The translations under genes were made by a program, and so were the position numbers. From the NCBI GenBank assembly GCA_036873755.1, contig JAVTVY010017527.1, forward strand, positions 1 through 64,000: a DNA stretch of 64,000 bases, read 5' to 3'. Shown here one piece after another: positions 1-11,879 of the stretch. Source of the DNA: Hanleya hanleyi. Its lineage: Eukaryota > Mollusca > Polyplacophora > Lepidopleurida > Hanleyidae. The notes beneath the pieces were generated by a model, which saw only the letters and a list, made by a program, of their open reading frames with translations, had not been told where the DNA came from and ran no database searches. Numbering within the stretch: the stretch's first letter is position 1; every line of letters begins with the position of its first letter.

Positions 1-1000
1 TATAGGTTTAGATGTGCGCTGCTGAGGTTAGCGTTCCGGGATATTTCATGATATTACTAAGCAGGGAGAGAGAGGCCAAGCGGAAATTTGGGGAGGGAGT
101 GTGGTGGTAAACATTTTAATTAAGCGGTACCATTATTTTTCACTTGTACAAACTCTTGATATGCATACCGACGATAATATGCAGGGCTACTCTGGAACAA
201 AAGAAGACTAAGTTTAAAAATTGATTCTAGAATTGAGCTTGAATCTTTGATAGAAAATAGCCTCAATACTTTGAAGACAAAATGTAGGTTGACAAACTCT
301 GCACAGAAATTTTCTTCATGATAAAGTGTGTGTATGAAACTGTCAAATATACCAAGTCTTGGGAGCTACCATAGATCGACGTCTAAGTTGGAAAGCACAT
401 CCGACAAATTTAAGTTTTATTCAGCAAGTTAAGTAAATTGAAGGCAACTCACTACCAAACAACCAATTGCCACACAATTGTATAAACTGTTTTTCTCAAT
501 TGCAAACGCTATCCACCTGTATTGGGCAACGTGCCCAATAAACAATGTTAGAACATTCTGCACATAGTTCAATTATTTTAAATATCAATCTATTTATAAT
601 GAAAATGGGTCATATAAAAGGGAATTAGGATTAGCATAATTAAGCTTATATGAGGATCGATGAGGTAGCTTTCTAGTGTTACCGTGATTATTGACCCTAT
701 GTTAGACTCTCCTTTTTTTAATCCACGAGGCGGGTCCATGTAAACTATCTGGAATTTGATTCTGGTTCCATCTTGTACCAGAAATCTTGTTCCATGCACT
801 GTTATCTATGACCTTTTATGCTCCCCACCTTTGCTGATATTTATCTTTAGATTAGTTGCTCATTGGTGGCATATTCTATCACTTCATATGGTAACACATA
901 ATTCACATAATTCATATGTGTTTTCCACGCCCCTGCGATGTTATTCTTTCTCATTTGAATAAATGACTTGTTATTTGTATAAATAACAATTGTCATTTTA
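1..1000. repeat. Segmental duplication flank, copy 1
   Basis: This stretch is nearly identical to 5990-6990 and 9147-10034, with scattered single-base changes and small indels. It is the 5' flank of the GPCR-bearing tandem duplication. I see no coding potential that differs from chance. The match to copy 2 ends near 1000, where an insertion of about 2.86 kb begins; homology with copy 2 resumes near 3863. Confidence 0.9.
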
Positions 1001-1339
1001 ATAAATGCCCTAACCAGAAGTTCTGGGTAAAATGTTTGTCATCCCCGCAACCTGAGCTTTTCCTCTGACCTAGTCTATCTCGCGGAGAAATGCTGTTATC
1101 TGCTTAAAGCACCTCGGAACCCACGCAAAGGGAGATACCTCTGCTAAAGGCGAAGTAGCCATACTATAGTCTTTCCATTTGAATTATTCATCTGCTTTGG
1201 AGCTTGTCAAAAAATCAGTAGTTAACTCTGCATAAATTTTCTTTTTTTGCATCGTGTAGAACAAACTGAACTCTACAAAATGACCACCATTACTTCGTGA
1301 TATCGATAATATATCACGCTTGAAATAACTTTGTAATTT

Positions 1340-1648
1340 TCTCCATATAAAACCCCAGTACAGTTGTTTTATGTACCGGGACTTAGTCACATAGGTAGAC
1401 ATCATAATGTATTCGTGTTTACTGGCAAGAAGGGCAACAATGCTGTGTGCGGTCATAGAGGTGTGTGCGGGTTACCTTTCAGCAATTTCACTGGGCATGG
1501 GATATACACGACACTCTCACGGACCGCCTGTTTTTACTTTATACGGCATCAATAACTTTTGTGTCAGTGAACATGAATACATTATGACGTCTCCCTATGT
1601 AACTGATACCCGATATATGAGATAACTGTACTGGAGTTGTATATGGAG
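1340..1648. repeat. Short inverted repeat
   Basis: Segment 1340-1425 is matched imperfectly by the reverse complement of 1560-1648. Both arms contain a relative of TACATTATGATGTCTACCTA and of the CCAGTACAGTT block. The arms enclose about 135 bp. This looks like a small foldback or MITE remnant; I see no clear target duplication. Confidence 0.55.
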
Positions 1649-1739
1649 AGAATCGACAAGGCTGGAATTTATATTGACATGGTCACTGCCGGTGTTGCCT
1701 GGGGTTTAGAACGGCTCGAACCTGGGGTTCGTTGCACTC

Positions 1740-2230
1740 GATGAATGTGATGGGTGCCCTTTGGATACGGGACTGATAGCGATACAGTATATCAGGACTC
1801 GAGAAAACTTGGCCTCGTTGAGTTCGTTGACGAAGAAAAACTTGTGGGTTTCCATAAATCGTTGGAACAGTTTCTTATAGAATTCTGTCCCTTCATCGGT
1901 TTGGAAGTGCAACATGTGCGAACGATTTTGAAAATCTGCTTGATTGCGTTGATGACATTTCCCCCGGTTTTTGTTCGGATGGACACGACTCATGCATATT
2001 TCGATATAGTATCGATGCAGGAAAAGAGATACCGATTACCGTAGCTCTTTTAGCAAAGGCACTCATGTCGACCAAATTTGGGGTTTTAACCAAGCCTGAA
2101 AATGGGCTCGACGAAACTACTGGGGCTGGGCAGCTTGATAGAGGGCTTTCACCTGACTATACGCTGCGGGGCTACGAGGACTGAAATACTGCTTATTGGA
2201 AAGCTTCTCAAAGTGCTTCTTGATGACGAC
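1740..2230 (-). pseudogene. Polinton integrase fragment (decayed)
   Basis: On the minus strand, several frames together match the integrase encoded at 33754-34824. The shared blocks run from the N-terminal PAAYS region through VDMSAFAK to the TDEGTEF segment that holds the second catalytic aspartate. Frameshifts and stops separate the blocks, so no protein is made. The retroviral-type (rve) DDE integrase cuts and joins Polinton DNA at a 6-bp staggered target. Only the central part survives: neither the C-terminal chromodomain nor the rest of a Polinton is recognisable nearby. The relic lies within the insertion in the first GPCR duplication copy. Confidence 0.8.
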
Positions 2231-2785
2231 TTATGCTTTTATTTATACCATGTGGAGGTTATCTGCAGTATAACTTCAGTTCACCACTCAACACCCGTTT
2301 CAATTTTCTCTAACCACTACGAGCCAGCCAAATGAAGGTCGGCTAGGGCTGTGTCGGATCACTAAAGCGCAATCCAGATGTATTCTATGATATCCACTCA
2401 CTTATCATACACGTGGAGGAAGGCCTCGGGTAAGGGTGAGAAAACTGAGCCCTATATTCGCAGTCATATTAAAGTAGAGCTGCACCAATGCTCGTTGCAC
2501 AACTAAACGGTGGTCCCACCGCGAGACCGATGTGCGCGCAATGCGGTCCGTGAACGAAGTCCGCCTCCGACCGCAAACTACGCGTTCCATATCATGCACG
2601 TGTACTTCAAATCTCGGTAGAGTGGATTTGGTGCGTAAAATTTGGGTCTTCGGGGAAATTTGGGTGAATGGGCGTCATTTGTCTCCCACGGGCAGTACTG
2701 CGTTTTACCGGTGGCGGTTATCGTCAATAGCGAGTATTCACGTTGTATATTTCACCACATCATGCTGTGAAACCACTGTACATAT

Positions 2786-3080
2786 GAGTGAGTGAGTTAG
2801 TGAATATGTTTTGACGTCTATTTCAACTATATTTTAGTCATATGACGACGTTGGGTCCTATTACTTTTCACACCCGGTGCGTCAGTTAGTCGCTTCTTAC
2901 GACAAGCTCTCTGAGGACCTGAGGCCTATTGTTACTATGACCTGCGGTGTTCACAACAGCATGCCAGGTCAATACCCGGAAGCCCCACGGGGCCTGTACA
3001 TATGTAACAGTTTTAAGTGCTGTTCCACACTTGTGTTTGAGTGGGTTCGAATCCCACCTCTGACACGCACCTCTTCGACA
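2786..3080 (-). mobile_element. SINE-like element with GAGTGAGTGAG end
   Basis: The left end is GAGTGAGTGAGTTAGTG, the reverse complement of the (TCAC)n tail of the SINE near 42.1 kb. It is followed by blocks such as TCATATGACGACG and GTCAGTTAGTCGC that I associate with gastropod SINEs. A tRNA-like B-box motif (GGTTCGAATCC) lies at about 3045-3056, near the other end. The insertion appears old, and the boundaries are approximate. Confidence 0.6.
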
Positions 3081-3159
3081 TGGTATGAAATTATTGCACC
3101 CATGTACCCCTATTTATGAATCATTTTGACCATGATAGGTGAGTGGCGTATCCTTATCT

Positions 3160-3650
3160 GGTCTGGGTTTTTTGGGACCTGTCCGGGCCGGTGGGGAGGG
3201 GCGGGGGCGAAATGGCCCCCTAATTTTATTTCTTACCCCTTGAGCTAGGAGGTTGCAACATACCACACTAAACTCTTGGGTCAAGCTCTACCAGAAAATG
3301 TAAACAATCAAGATGGCCGCTTTGATGACGTCGCAGTGACGACATTTTCAAAAACGGCATTTAGTAAATATTGATGTGCTGTGAAATAAAATGGTTTTTG
3401 TCCACTTTTCATCGCGGAAAAGCCGAGATTTTGAAGAAATATGACAAAAACATCACTTTTTTGGTATCCCACGTGGCCGCCATCTTGAATTTACCCCTGA
3501 TCCTCTGGTCGTGGAGTTATGCAAATAGGTTCAAAATAACCCCAATATAATAACCTATAAAGTCACGGATTTTCAGCTCTCCATTTTTTGTCGTTCCGAA
3601 GAAGATAGCTCAGTAAGTTTGCCCCCCCCCCTCTTCCGTCCCAGGCCTGG
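3160..3650 (+). repeat. Dispersed repeat family R1, copy 1
   Basis: This block, with AAGATGGCCGCTTTGATGAC, TTTTCAAAAACGGCATT and GTCGTTCCG landmarks, recurs in the same order at about 19985-20530. A shorter part recurs in reverse orientation at 58585-58790. It is non-coding and probably a non-autonomous transposon family. A poly-C run lies at 3621-3631. Confidence 0.7.
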
Positions 3651-3862
3651 TAGAGGGATAAGGCGCCATTTTCAAAATCCATGTTATCTCCTTCACTGAT
3701 AACAATAACCAAATCCAACGTCCAGAGCGCATCATGACGTCACCATCCCAGTCGTATTTTACGTCGTAATATAATCATATTGCTGGAGCCTTTTGTATTT
3801 GAATGTATAAAACTATTCACGATCATACGCGTTTGTACCGAATGCATTCTGTTGACAATAAC

Positions 3863-5989
3863 ATCAATTGTCAATAACGGCACATCCTGCTTGGGATTCA
3901 TTGTTGACTAATCTCTTCAAGACAGAGCATAATTAGTATGAAATAGCATAAAAGATACTCAGCAGGATGGCCATACGGTAGTTAGAACTCTATAGCTTCA
4001 CGCCTGTGAAAGAATTGTTTAATCAGTTAATGAATTGATGAAAACATTAAGCACGAAAACCGCCAACCATGTCAGCTGAATGAGAAAATATATTGGGACA
4101 GTTTGAACCTTGGAGTTTCACGGTAAAGGCATACCTGTACACATGATATACAGACGTTGATCTCAAAGCGTTCAGCACTGTATGTTGAATTGGACCAGTT
4201 TAGTTGAAATATGCCTGAATATGACAATTGTAGTGAAGTGTCGATAGCACTAAACATGAACACGAGTACACAAAATGGACTTCATGATGAACTTGAAATT
4301 ACAGTCTGGTCTATTTTGGTTTCCTCATTCTCTGTGGTGCTGGGCGTCGTAACTATCATCGGAAATACATCTATAATTCTGTGCATGAGGAAAAACAGTC
4401 AATTTTCGTCAAATGTCAAGATCTATATGACTTCTCTGGCACTTGCTGACTTGGGAGTGGGTCTGTATTCCTCAACTGTGAATATTATACATGTGGTATT
4501 CAGTGAATGGCCTCTTGGGCATCCATTGTGTCTCATTTCCAACATCGTAGCGTACTGGCTGACGTATGTATCAGTCATGTTACTTAACGCTATTGCCTAT
4601 GACCGATACAAGTGCGTTACATCTCCTCTCCTCTACAGAACCCAGTTCACCAAACGTCGAGCAGTGATAATATCGGTGGTCATGTGGATATTAGGCTTTC
4701 TGATCTGGACGGCACTCATCCTCGGACATTTCTCCAGCGACGAATCAAGCATTCTGGTAGACGGGGTGTGTTCCTTCAACCCTGAGTACGATATAATCCC
4801 ATCCGTTATTGCGATTTATTGTGTACCCGTTATATTTCTGGTTGTCGTCTATGTTGCACTACTTCTGTCGATGAAGAATAGAATGCAAGATGATCCAACT
4901 CTAAAGAAAACAATTTCGGCTCAAAGCGCAAAATTCACAAACCGCCTGACCGAGGTAAGAACGTCGTATGCATCAGATGTTGCCGAGGGTCGAGATGACA
5001 CGGTTGGGGAACAGGTTCAGACCAGGTCATCACATGGGGGACGCTCAATATTTCTGACCGATATTCAGATCAACCTATCTCAAACAGTACCTAACGATGT
5101 TAGACCATCAGTTAAAGGATGTTCCCCAGGAATGTCCCGGATAAGAACCCAGAATCAGCAATGTTTGAGGACCACAAGTGTTATCATCCTGATGTTTTTG
5201 TTCTGTTGGATACCATATTCGGTAGGCTGGCCGCTGAGAAAATACCGTTGTATTTCGAGTTCTGTCTTCACTTGCGTGTACTTGCTAGTGTATGTAAATT
5301 CCGCTATTAACCCATTGCTCTACATCTTGACGAATGCAGTTATTCGAAGCAGAATGGCTGGTCTGTTTCGCAAAAGCTAAAATAACTGATCAAGAGACGT
5401 TTATTGAAATCCGTGTTGTCTACATCGGCTTTAAACAATGCCAAATATGAAAAGTTTCCGAGTATATACCGGTTATACTTGAAACATTTTTATGACCGGG
5501 TGTGTTTTAGAATCGGTTTATTGTGTTGTGTTCTGAAATGTGCTTGAGTTTTGCTTTGAAGGCCGTTTAGTCTCGATCATCTTCACATTTTCAAGTTAAA
5601 CACTACACTATAACGTTCCGTCATTTACCTTGATTTACTGAATAGAGTAAACGGTTCAAACCGGGAAACGCACGTGATGTCATATAGCCAATCAAGATAG
5701 GAGCTTGCCAACACCGTGCAGCTAGGATTTTCTTTGATGTCTGCCCGTGTGATCTCCAAATAAGGCAAGTGGTGGGTGTATTGATGTTAATTCCCTTGGA
5801 ATAGCCAATCAAATTTGAATTTTAAAAAGGTCATCAATTGCACTTCCCCTAATATGGACCACGGGATATTTATAGCCCTATGACATCACCAGACCTGTAT
5901 TCTGATCAGATAATGTGTTACGTTCAGCCAAGGTAACACGTGTAGTGTTAGACTTGGGTAAGCGAAGATGATAATTTCAACCCCGCATT
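3863..5989. repeat. Tandem duplication unit 1, gene-bearing part
   Basis: This aligns with about 7000-9146. From codon 3 of the receptor to about 380 bp past the stop the two units appear base-for-base identical. Upstream of the ATG there are scattered substitutions and single-base indels. The 3' flank 5381-5989 holds no other gene that I can support. Confidence 0.9.
4211..5380 (+). CDS. Class A (rhodopsin-like) GPCR, copy 1
   Basis: Intronless, 389 aa. Seven membrane segments are visible. Family landmarks: N52 in TM1; LALAD with D80 in TM2; C107 at the top of TM3 pairing with C187 in loop 2; an intact DRY at 131-133; W159 in TM4; P206 in TM5; CWIPY at 332-336 in TM6; and NPLLY at 367-371 in TM7. 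The N-terminus has NCS and NTS glycosylation sequons. The third intracellular loop is long (about 220-319), as in muscarinic or histamine-type receptors. Alanine 114 occupies the TM3 position (3.32) where amine receptors carry aspartate, so a classical monoamine ligand is unlikely. The protein should couple a ligand to G proteins at the plasma membrane; the ligand is unknown. The ATG follows an in-frame-stop-rich leader. It is a tandem duplicate of 7341-8510 and differs at residue 2 only (Pro versus Ser). Confidence 0.93.
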   Translation: MPEYDNCSEVSIALNMNTSTQNGLHDELEITVWSILVSSFSVVLGVVTIIGNTSIILCMRKNSQFSSNVKIYMTSLALADLGVGLYSSTVNIIHVVFSEWPLGHPLCLISNIVAYWLTYVSVMLLNAIAYDRYKCVTSPLLYRTQFTKRRAVIISVVMWILGFLIWTALILGHFSSDESSILVDGVCSFNPEYDIIPSVIAIYCVPVIFLVVVYVALLLSMKNRMQDDPTLKKTISAQSAKFTNRLTEVRTSYASDVAEGRDDTVGEQVQTRSSHGGRSIFLTDIQINLSQTVPNDVRPSVKGCSPGMSRIRTQNQQCLRTTSVIILMFLFCWIPYSVGWPLRKYRCISSSVFTCVYLLVYVNSAINPLLYILTNAVIRSRMAGLFRKS

Positions 5990-8900
5990 TATAGGTTTAG
6001 ATGTGCGCTGCTGAGGTTAGCGTTCCGGGATATTTCATGATATTACTAAGCAGGGAGAGAGAGGCCAAGCGGAAATTTGGGGAGGGAGTGTTGGGGTAAA
6101 CATTTTATTTAAGCGGTACCATTATTTTTCACTTGTACAAACTCTGATATGCATACCGACGATAATACGCAGGGCTACTCTGGAACAAAAGAAGACTAAG
6201 TTTAAAAATTGATTCTAGAATTGAGCTTGAATCGTTGATAGAAAATAGCCTCAATACTTTGAAGACAAAATGTAGGTTGACAAACTCTGCACAGAAATTT
6301 TCTTCATGATAAAGTGTGGGTATGAAACTGTCAAATATACCAAGTCTTGGGAGCTACCATAGATCGACGTCTAAGTTGGAAAGCACATCCGACAGATTTA
6401 AGTTTTATTCAGCAAGTTAAGTAAATTGAAGGCAACTCACTACCAAACAACCAATTGCCACACAATTGTATAAACTGTTTTTCTCAATTGCAAACGCTAT
6501 CCACCTGTATTGGGCAACGTGCCCAATAAACAATGTTAGAACATTCTGCACATAGTTCAATTATTTTAAACATCAATCTATTTATAATGAAAATGGGTCA
6601 TATAAAAGGGAATTAGGATTAGCATAATTAAGCTTATATGAGGATCGATGAGGTAGCTTTCTAGTGTTACCGTGATTATTGACCCTATGTTAGACTCTCC
6701 TTTTTTAATCCACGAGGCGGGTCCATGTAAACTATCTGGAATTTTATTCTGGTTCCATCTTGTACCAGAAATCTTGTTCCATCCACTGTTATCTATGACC
6801 TTTTATGCTCCCCACCTTTGCTGATATTTATCTTTAGATTAGTTGCTCATTGGTGGCATATTCTATCTTTTCATATGGTAACACATAATTCACATAATTC
6901 ATATGTGTTTTCCACGCCCCTGCGATGTTATTCTTTCTCATTTGAATAAATGACTTGTTATTTGTATAAATGTCCATAACAATTGTCATTTTAGCAACAT
7001 TGTCAATAACGGCATATCCTGCTTGGATTCATTGTTGACTAATCTCTTCAGGACAGAGCCTAATTAGTATGAAATAGCATAAAAGATACTCAGCAGGATG
7101 GCCATACGGTAGTTAGAACTCTATAGCTTCACGCCTGTGAAAGAATTGTTTAATCAGTTAATGAATTGGTGAAAACATTAAGCACGAAAACCGCCAACCA
7201 TGTCAGCTGAATGAGAAAATATATTGGGACAGTTTGAACCTTGGAGTTTCACGGTAAAGGCATACCTGTACACATGATATACAGACGTTGATCCCAAGCG
7301 TTCAGCACTGTATGTTGAATTGGACCAGTTTAGTTGAAATATGTCTGAATATGACAATTGTAGTGAAGTGTCGATAGCACTAAACATGAACACGAGTACA
7401 CAAAATGGACTTCATGATGAACTTGAAATTACAGTCTGGTCTATTTTGGTTTCCTCATTCTCTGTGGTGCTGGGCGTCGTAACTATCATCGGAAATACAT
7501 CTATAATTCTGTGCATGAGGAAAAACAGTCAATTTTCGTCAAATGTCAAGATCTATATGACTTCTCTGGCACTTGCTGACTTGGGAGTGGGTCTGTATTC
7601 CTCAACTGTGAATATTATACATGTGGTATTCAGTGAATGGCCTCTTGGGCATCCATTGTGTCTCATTTCCAACATCGTAGCGTACTGGCTGACGTATGTA
7701 TCAGTCATGTTACTTAACGCTATTGCCTATGACCGATACAAGTGCGTTACATCTCCTCTCCTCTACAGAACCCAGTTCACCAAACGTCGAGCAGTGATAA
7801 TATCGGTGGTCATGTGGATATTAGGCTTTCTGATCTGGACGGCACTCATCCTCGGACATTTCTCCAGCGACGAATCAAGCATTCTGGTAGACGGGGTGTG
7901 TTCCTTCAACCCTGAGTACGATATAATCCCATCCGTTATTGCGATTTATTGTGTACCCGTTATATTTCTGGTTGTCGTCTATGTTGCACTACTTCTGTCG
8001 ATGAAGAATAGAATGCAAGATGATCCAACTCTAAAGAAAACAATTTCGGCTCAAAGCGCAAAATTCACAAACCGCCTGACCGAGGTAAGAACGTCGTATG
8101 CATCAGATGTTGCCGAGGGTCGAGATGACACGGTTGGGGAACAGGTTCAGACCAGGTCATCACATGGGGGACGCTCAATATTTCTGACCGATATTCAGAT
8201 CAACCTATCTCAAACAGTACCTAACGATGTTAGACCATCAGTTAAAGGATGTTCCCCAGGAATGTCCCGGATAAGAACCCAGAATCAGCAATGTTTGAGG
8301 ACCACAAGTGTTATCATCCTGATGTTTTTGTTCTGTTGGATACCATATTCGGTAGGCTGGCCGCTGAGAAAATACCGTTGTATTTCGAGTTCTGTCTTCA
8401 CTTGCGTGTACTTGCTAGTGTATGTAAATTCCGCTATTAACCCATTGCTCTACATCTTGACGAATGCAGTTATTCGAAGCAGAATGGCTGGTCTGTTTCG
8501 CAAAAGCTAAAATAACTGATCAAGAGACGTTTATTGAAATCCGTGTTGTCTACATCGGCTTTAAACAATGCCAAATATGAAAAGTTTCCGAGTATATACC
8601 GGTTATACTTGAAACATTTTTATGACCGGGTGTGTTTTAGAATCGGTTTATTGTGTTGTGTTCTGAAATGTGCTTGAGTTTTGCTTTGAAGGCCGTTTAG
8701 TCTCGATCATCTTCACATTTTCAAGTTAAACACTACACTATAACGTTCCGTCATTTACCTTGATTTACTGAATATAGTAAACGGTTCAAACCGGGAAACG
8801 CACGTGATGTCATATAGCCAATCAAGATAGGAGCTTGCCAACACCGTGCAGCTAGGATTTTCTTTGATGTCTGCCCGTGTGATCTCCAAATAAGGCAAGT

Positions 8901-9146
8901 GGTGGGTGTATTGATGTTAATTCCCTTGGAATAGCCAATCAAATTTGAATTTTAAAAAGGTCATCAATTGCACTTCCCCTAATATGGACCACGGGATATT
9001 TATAGCCCTATGACATCACCAGACCTGTATTCTGATCAGATAATGTGTTACGTTCAGCCAAGGTAACACGTGTAGTGTTAGACTTGGGTAAGCGAAGATG
9101 AGTCTCGATATGAACATGCCACGTGAAATAATTTCAACCCCGCATT
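5990..9146. repeat. Tandem duplication unit 2
   Basis: A complete unit of about 3.16 kb: 5' flank (5990-6990, like 1-1000), the second receptor gene, and its 3' flank. It carries about 28 extra bases at 9101-9128 compared with the end of unit 1. Head-to-tail orientation implies unequal exchange or a tandem duplication. Confidence 0.9.
7341..8510 (+). CDS. Class A (rhodopsin-like) GPCR, copy 2
   Basis: 389 aa, identical to the receptor at 4211-5380 except for serine instead of proline at residue 2. All structural landmarks are kept: DRY in TM3, CWIPY in TM6, NPxxY in TM7 and the disulfide cysteines. TM3 position 3.32 is again alanine. No intron or frame break is present, so both copies should be functional. 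The start codon lies 3130 bp from that of copy 1. The lack of synonymous differences points to a very recent duplication, to gene conversion, or to an assembly artefact. The ligand is unknown, and a muscarinic- or histamine-like subfamily is only a guess from the long third intracellular loop. Confidence 0.92.
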   Translation: MSEYDNCSEVSIALNMNTSTQNGLHDELEITVWSILVSSFSVVLGVVTIIGNTSIILCMRKNSQFSSNVKIYMTSLALADLGVGLYSSTVNIIHVVFSEWPLGHPLCLISNIVAYWLTYVSVMLLNAIAYDRYKCVTSPLLYRTQFTKRRAVIISVVMWILGFLIWTALILGHFSSDESSILVDGVCSFNPEYDIIPSVIAIYCVPVIFLVVVYVALLLSMKNRMQDDPTLKKTISAQSAKFTNRLTEVRTSYASDVAEGRDDTVGEQVQTRSSHGGRSIFLTDIQINLSQTVPNDVRPSVKGCSPGMSRIRTQNQQCLRTTSVIILMFLFCWIPYSVGWPLRKYRCISSSVFTCVYLLVYVNSAINPLLYILTNAVIRSRMAGLFRKS

Positions 9147-10034
9147 TATAGGTTTAGATGTGCGCTGCTGAGGTTAGCGTTCCGGGATATTTCATGATAT
9201 TACTAAGCAGGGAGAGAGAGGCCAAGCGGAAATTTGGGGAGGGAGTGTTGGGGTAAACATTTTAATTAAGCGGTACCATTATTTTTCACTTGTACAAACT
9301 CTTGATATGCATACCGACGATAATACGCAGGGCTACTCTGGAACAAAAGAAGACTAAGTTTAAAAATTGATTCTAGAATTGAGCTTGAATCGTTGATAGA
9401 AAATAGTCTCAATACTTTGAAGACAAAATGTAGGTTGACAAACTCTGCACAGAAATTTTCTTCATGATAAAGTGTGTGTATGAAACTGTCAAATATACCA
9501 AGTCTTGGGAGCTACCATAGATCGACGTCTAAGTTGGAAAGCACATCCGACAGATTTAAGTTTTATTCAGCAAGTTAAGTAAATTGAAGGCAACTCACTA
9601 CCAAACAACCATTGCCACACAATTGTATAAACTGTTTTTCTCAATTGCAAACGCTATCCACCTGTATTGGGCAACGTGCCCAATAAACAATGTTAGAACA
9701 TTCTGCACATAGTTCAATTATTTTAAACATCAATCTATTTATAATGAAAATGGGTCATATAAAAGGGAATTAGGATTAGCATAATTAAGCTTATATATGA
9801 GGATCGATGAGGTAGCTTTCTAGTGTTACCGTGATTATTGACCCTATCTTAGACTCTCCTTTTTTAATTCACGAGGCGGGTCCTTGTAAACTATCTGGAA
9901 TTTGATTCTGGTTCCATCTTGTACCAGAAATCTTGTTCCATCCACTGTTATCTATGACCTTTTATGCTCCCCACCTTTGCTGATATTTATCTTTAGATTA
10001 GTTGCTCATTGGTGGCATATTTTATCACTTCATA
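9147..10034. repeat. Segmental duplication flank, copy 3 (truncated)
   Basis: This third copy of the 5' flank matches 1-890 and 5990-6880 closely. It stops at the TIR element that starts at 10037. After that element (14074 onward) the flank sequence does not resume, so the copy is truncated rather than simply interrupted. Confidence 0.88.
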
Positions 10035-10689
10035 TAGTCCGGTGGCTTAAGGTCAAGATCGTGACTGACTGGAATAAAGCACCATATTTTGCAGAGAGGC
10101 TCATTTGGGTATAAGAAATGATCTCAGAAGGGGTGCCCATTTCTACAGGAGGTGGAAGGCCCTTAATTTGCATAAATCCAATATGGCCGCCATAATACAT
10201 ATAGTAGCCTCCTGTTGGCGACTATTTGACAGCTTGAATCGCCGTTTTACTCGAAATTGGTTTTCTACGAGCCTGACTGACTCGAGAAGAAAATAATAAC
10301 GATAATTGAACATTTCATTACCCGTTGAATATCCAATATGGCCGCCAGAGTGTCACCAATAATGGTATTATTGCTATACACAAGTGTGTTGTATATATGC
10401 TAATATATATCTATAAATCCATTGAGAGGTTTCTGTACATGTAGCTCTGTTACGATTGACTCGATCAAGCACGCATGAAGGTTATTGGCCATCTTCTTTT
10501 CTATACATATCCAATATGGCCACCAGCGCCCGATCCTCAATGCGGATTATCGGTACTAAAACAAATCTGTTTCAAAGGATGAAACTTCAGGTTATCGTAC
10601 ATGCCACGGTTGTAAACTACATCAAATGTTGCCAATTGGATTCTTCGCGGCTCCTTACATGTAAATTGGCATGTGTAAATCCAGCGGCA

Positions 10690-11790
10690 AAGAGAGTTAC
10701 TCTTCCAACACCGACTGGAATCAGGCTAAAAGTGTGCTAAGTAACTACCCTGAAGTAGCTTTACTTGTTTCAAGTTTCACAAACCGTTTCGACATTCAAC
10801 ACTCGAGAAAATATGCCTTTACTGTCTCGCGTAATCGTTCATCTGCTAGGGAAAACTCTGCTATCGTAGAAGCTAAATTAGACAAAGAGTTGTCGAAAGG
10901 TCGAGTTGCTGGTCCCTTCTAAACTCCTCCTTTTGACAATAAGGTTTGCTAAAAATTAGGCGTAGTCCTCAGAAAGAAACCTAATACATTTAGGTGCTCT
11001 TGATGACCGAGCTCTCTAAGGCTTTTATGTGTGAAAGATTGCCAGTTACATGCCGACATGCGGAGGTGGTTCTCTTCCGGTATTCCAGCTTCCTCCATCA
11101 TTAAAACTGGCTGTCACCATATGAGTGAAATAACCTTGAGTGTGACATTAAACCAAATCCCCCATCCCTAATACTTTTAGGGTGATACACGATTTATCTT
11201 ACCCTGGAAAATCTGCATTGTCTATTAACGGCGCGATTCAACAGGACCTGATATGTTGAATACGTAGACATTAGGTCTCGCGATTGCACTAATTCAAAAA
11301 CATGGCCACTAAAGCTTGATGGAGAAATCTATTTCGATGATGCCTTCCGCATTTATGTATCGGTGCCTCTCGATGGGATGCTCTACATCATATAAGATAT
11401 TAAAGAGCTCAAGTCATTCTCTGCAATCGGTTATGGCTACAACATTCGGCATATCAGAGGTCATCCACATACTGGACGACTTCATGTTCATCGATGCAAA
11501 TAGCGCTAGCCACTGTTCTATAGCTCTCAACACTTTCATTTACTTGTGTGAGTATTTGAGCATTCCAATCAAACATGCTAAGACCTACTACCCATCAACT
11601 ACTATGGTTATGCATGAGATTCAACTGGACTCCAGAACTATGAAAGCATCATTTCCAGAAGACAAAATTCATAAACTAAAAAGCATGCTGGGTGAATTCT
11701 CGCGCCGCACGAAGGTCTCTCATCGGCTTTCACAATTTTGCCTGCAAAATTCATCGTGCCCGGCAGGGCATTTCTTCGCTGCCTGATAGA
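10690..11790 (+). pseudogene. DIRS reverse transcriptase remnant
   Basis: An N-terminal block at about 10690-10920 ends in GRVAGPF, which fits the start of DIRS RT. A second block at about 11160-11260 reads RVIHDLSYPGKSALSINGAI. The palm block lies in the 11316-11786 frame, with the catalytic ILDD near 11470 followed by IPIKHAKT and PEDKIHKLK motifs. Stops near 10921 and 11100-11310 and frame changes disable it. RT would copy the element's RNA to cDNA. Confidence 0.85.
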
Positions 11791-11879
11791 ACTTAACAAA
11801 AGTTGTATCACAGGCTCCCCATCACATTCGCTTGAATAAAGCTAGAGTCTATGTTAAAACCTGGCTTGTATTCCTGGAG

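Larger units (their letters stand above)
1001..3862. other. 2.86-kb insertion in GPCR duplication copy 1
   Basis: Copy 2 of the duplication reads almost continuously across the equivalent point (about 6980-7005), whereas copy 1 carries this extra DNA. It holds a short inverted repeat, a Polinton integrase relic, a SINE-like block and a dispersed repeat, each listed separately. Either copy 1 gained a composite insertion or copy 2 lost the segment; the decayed transposon content favours insertion. Confidence 0.75.
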
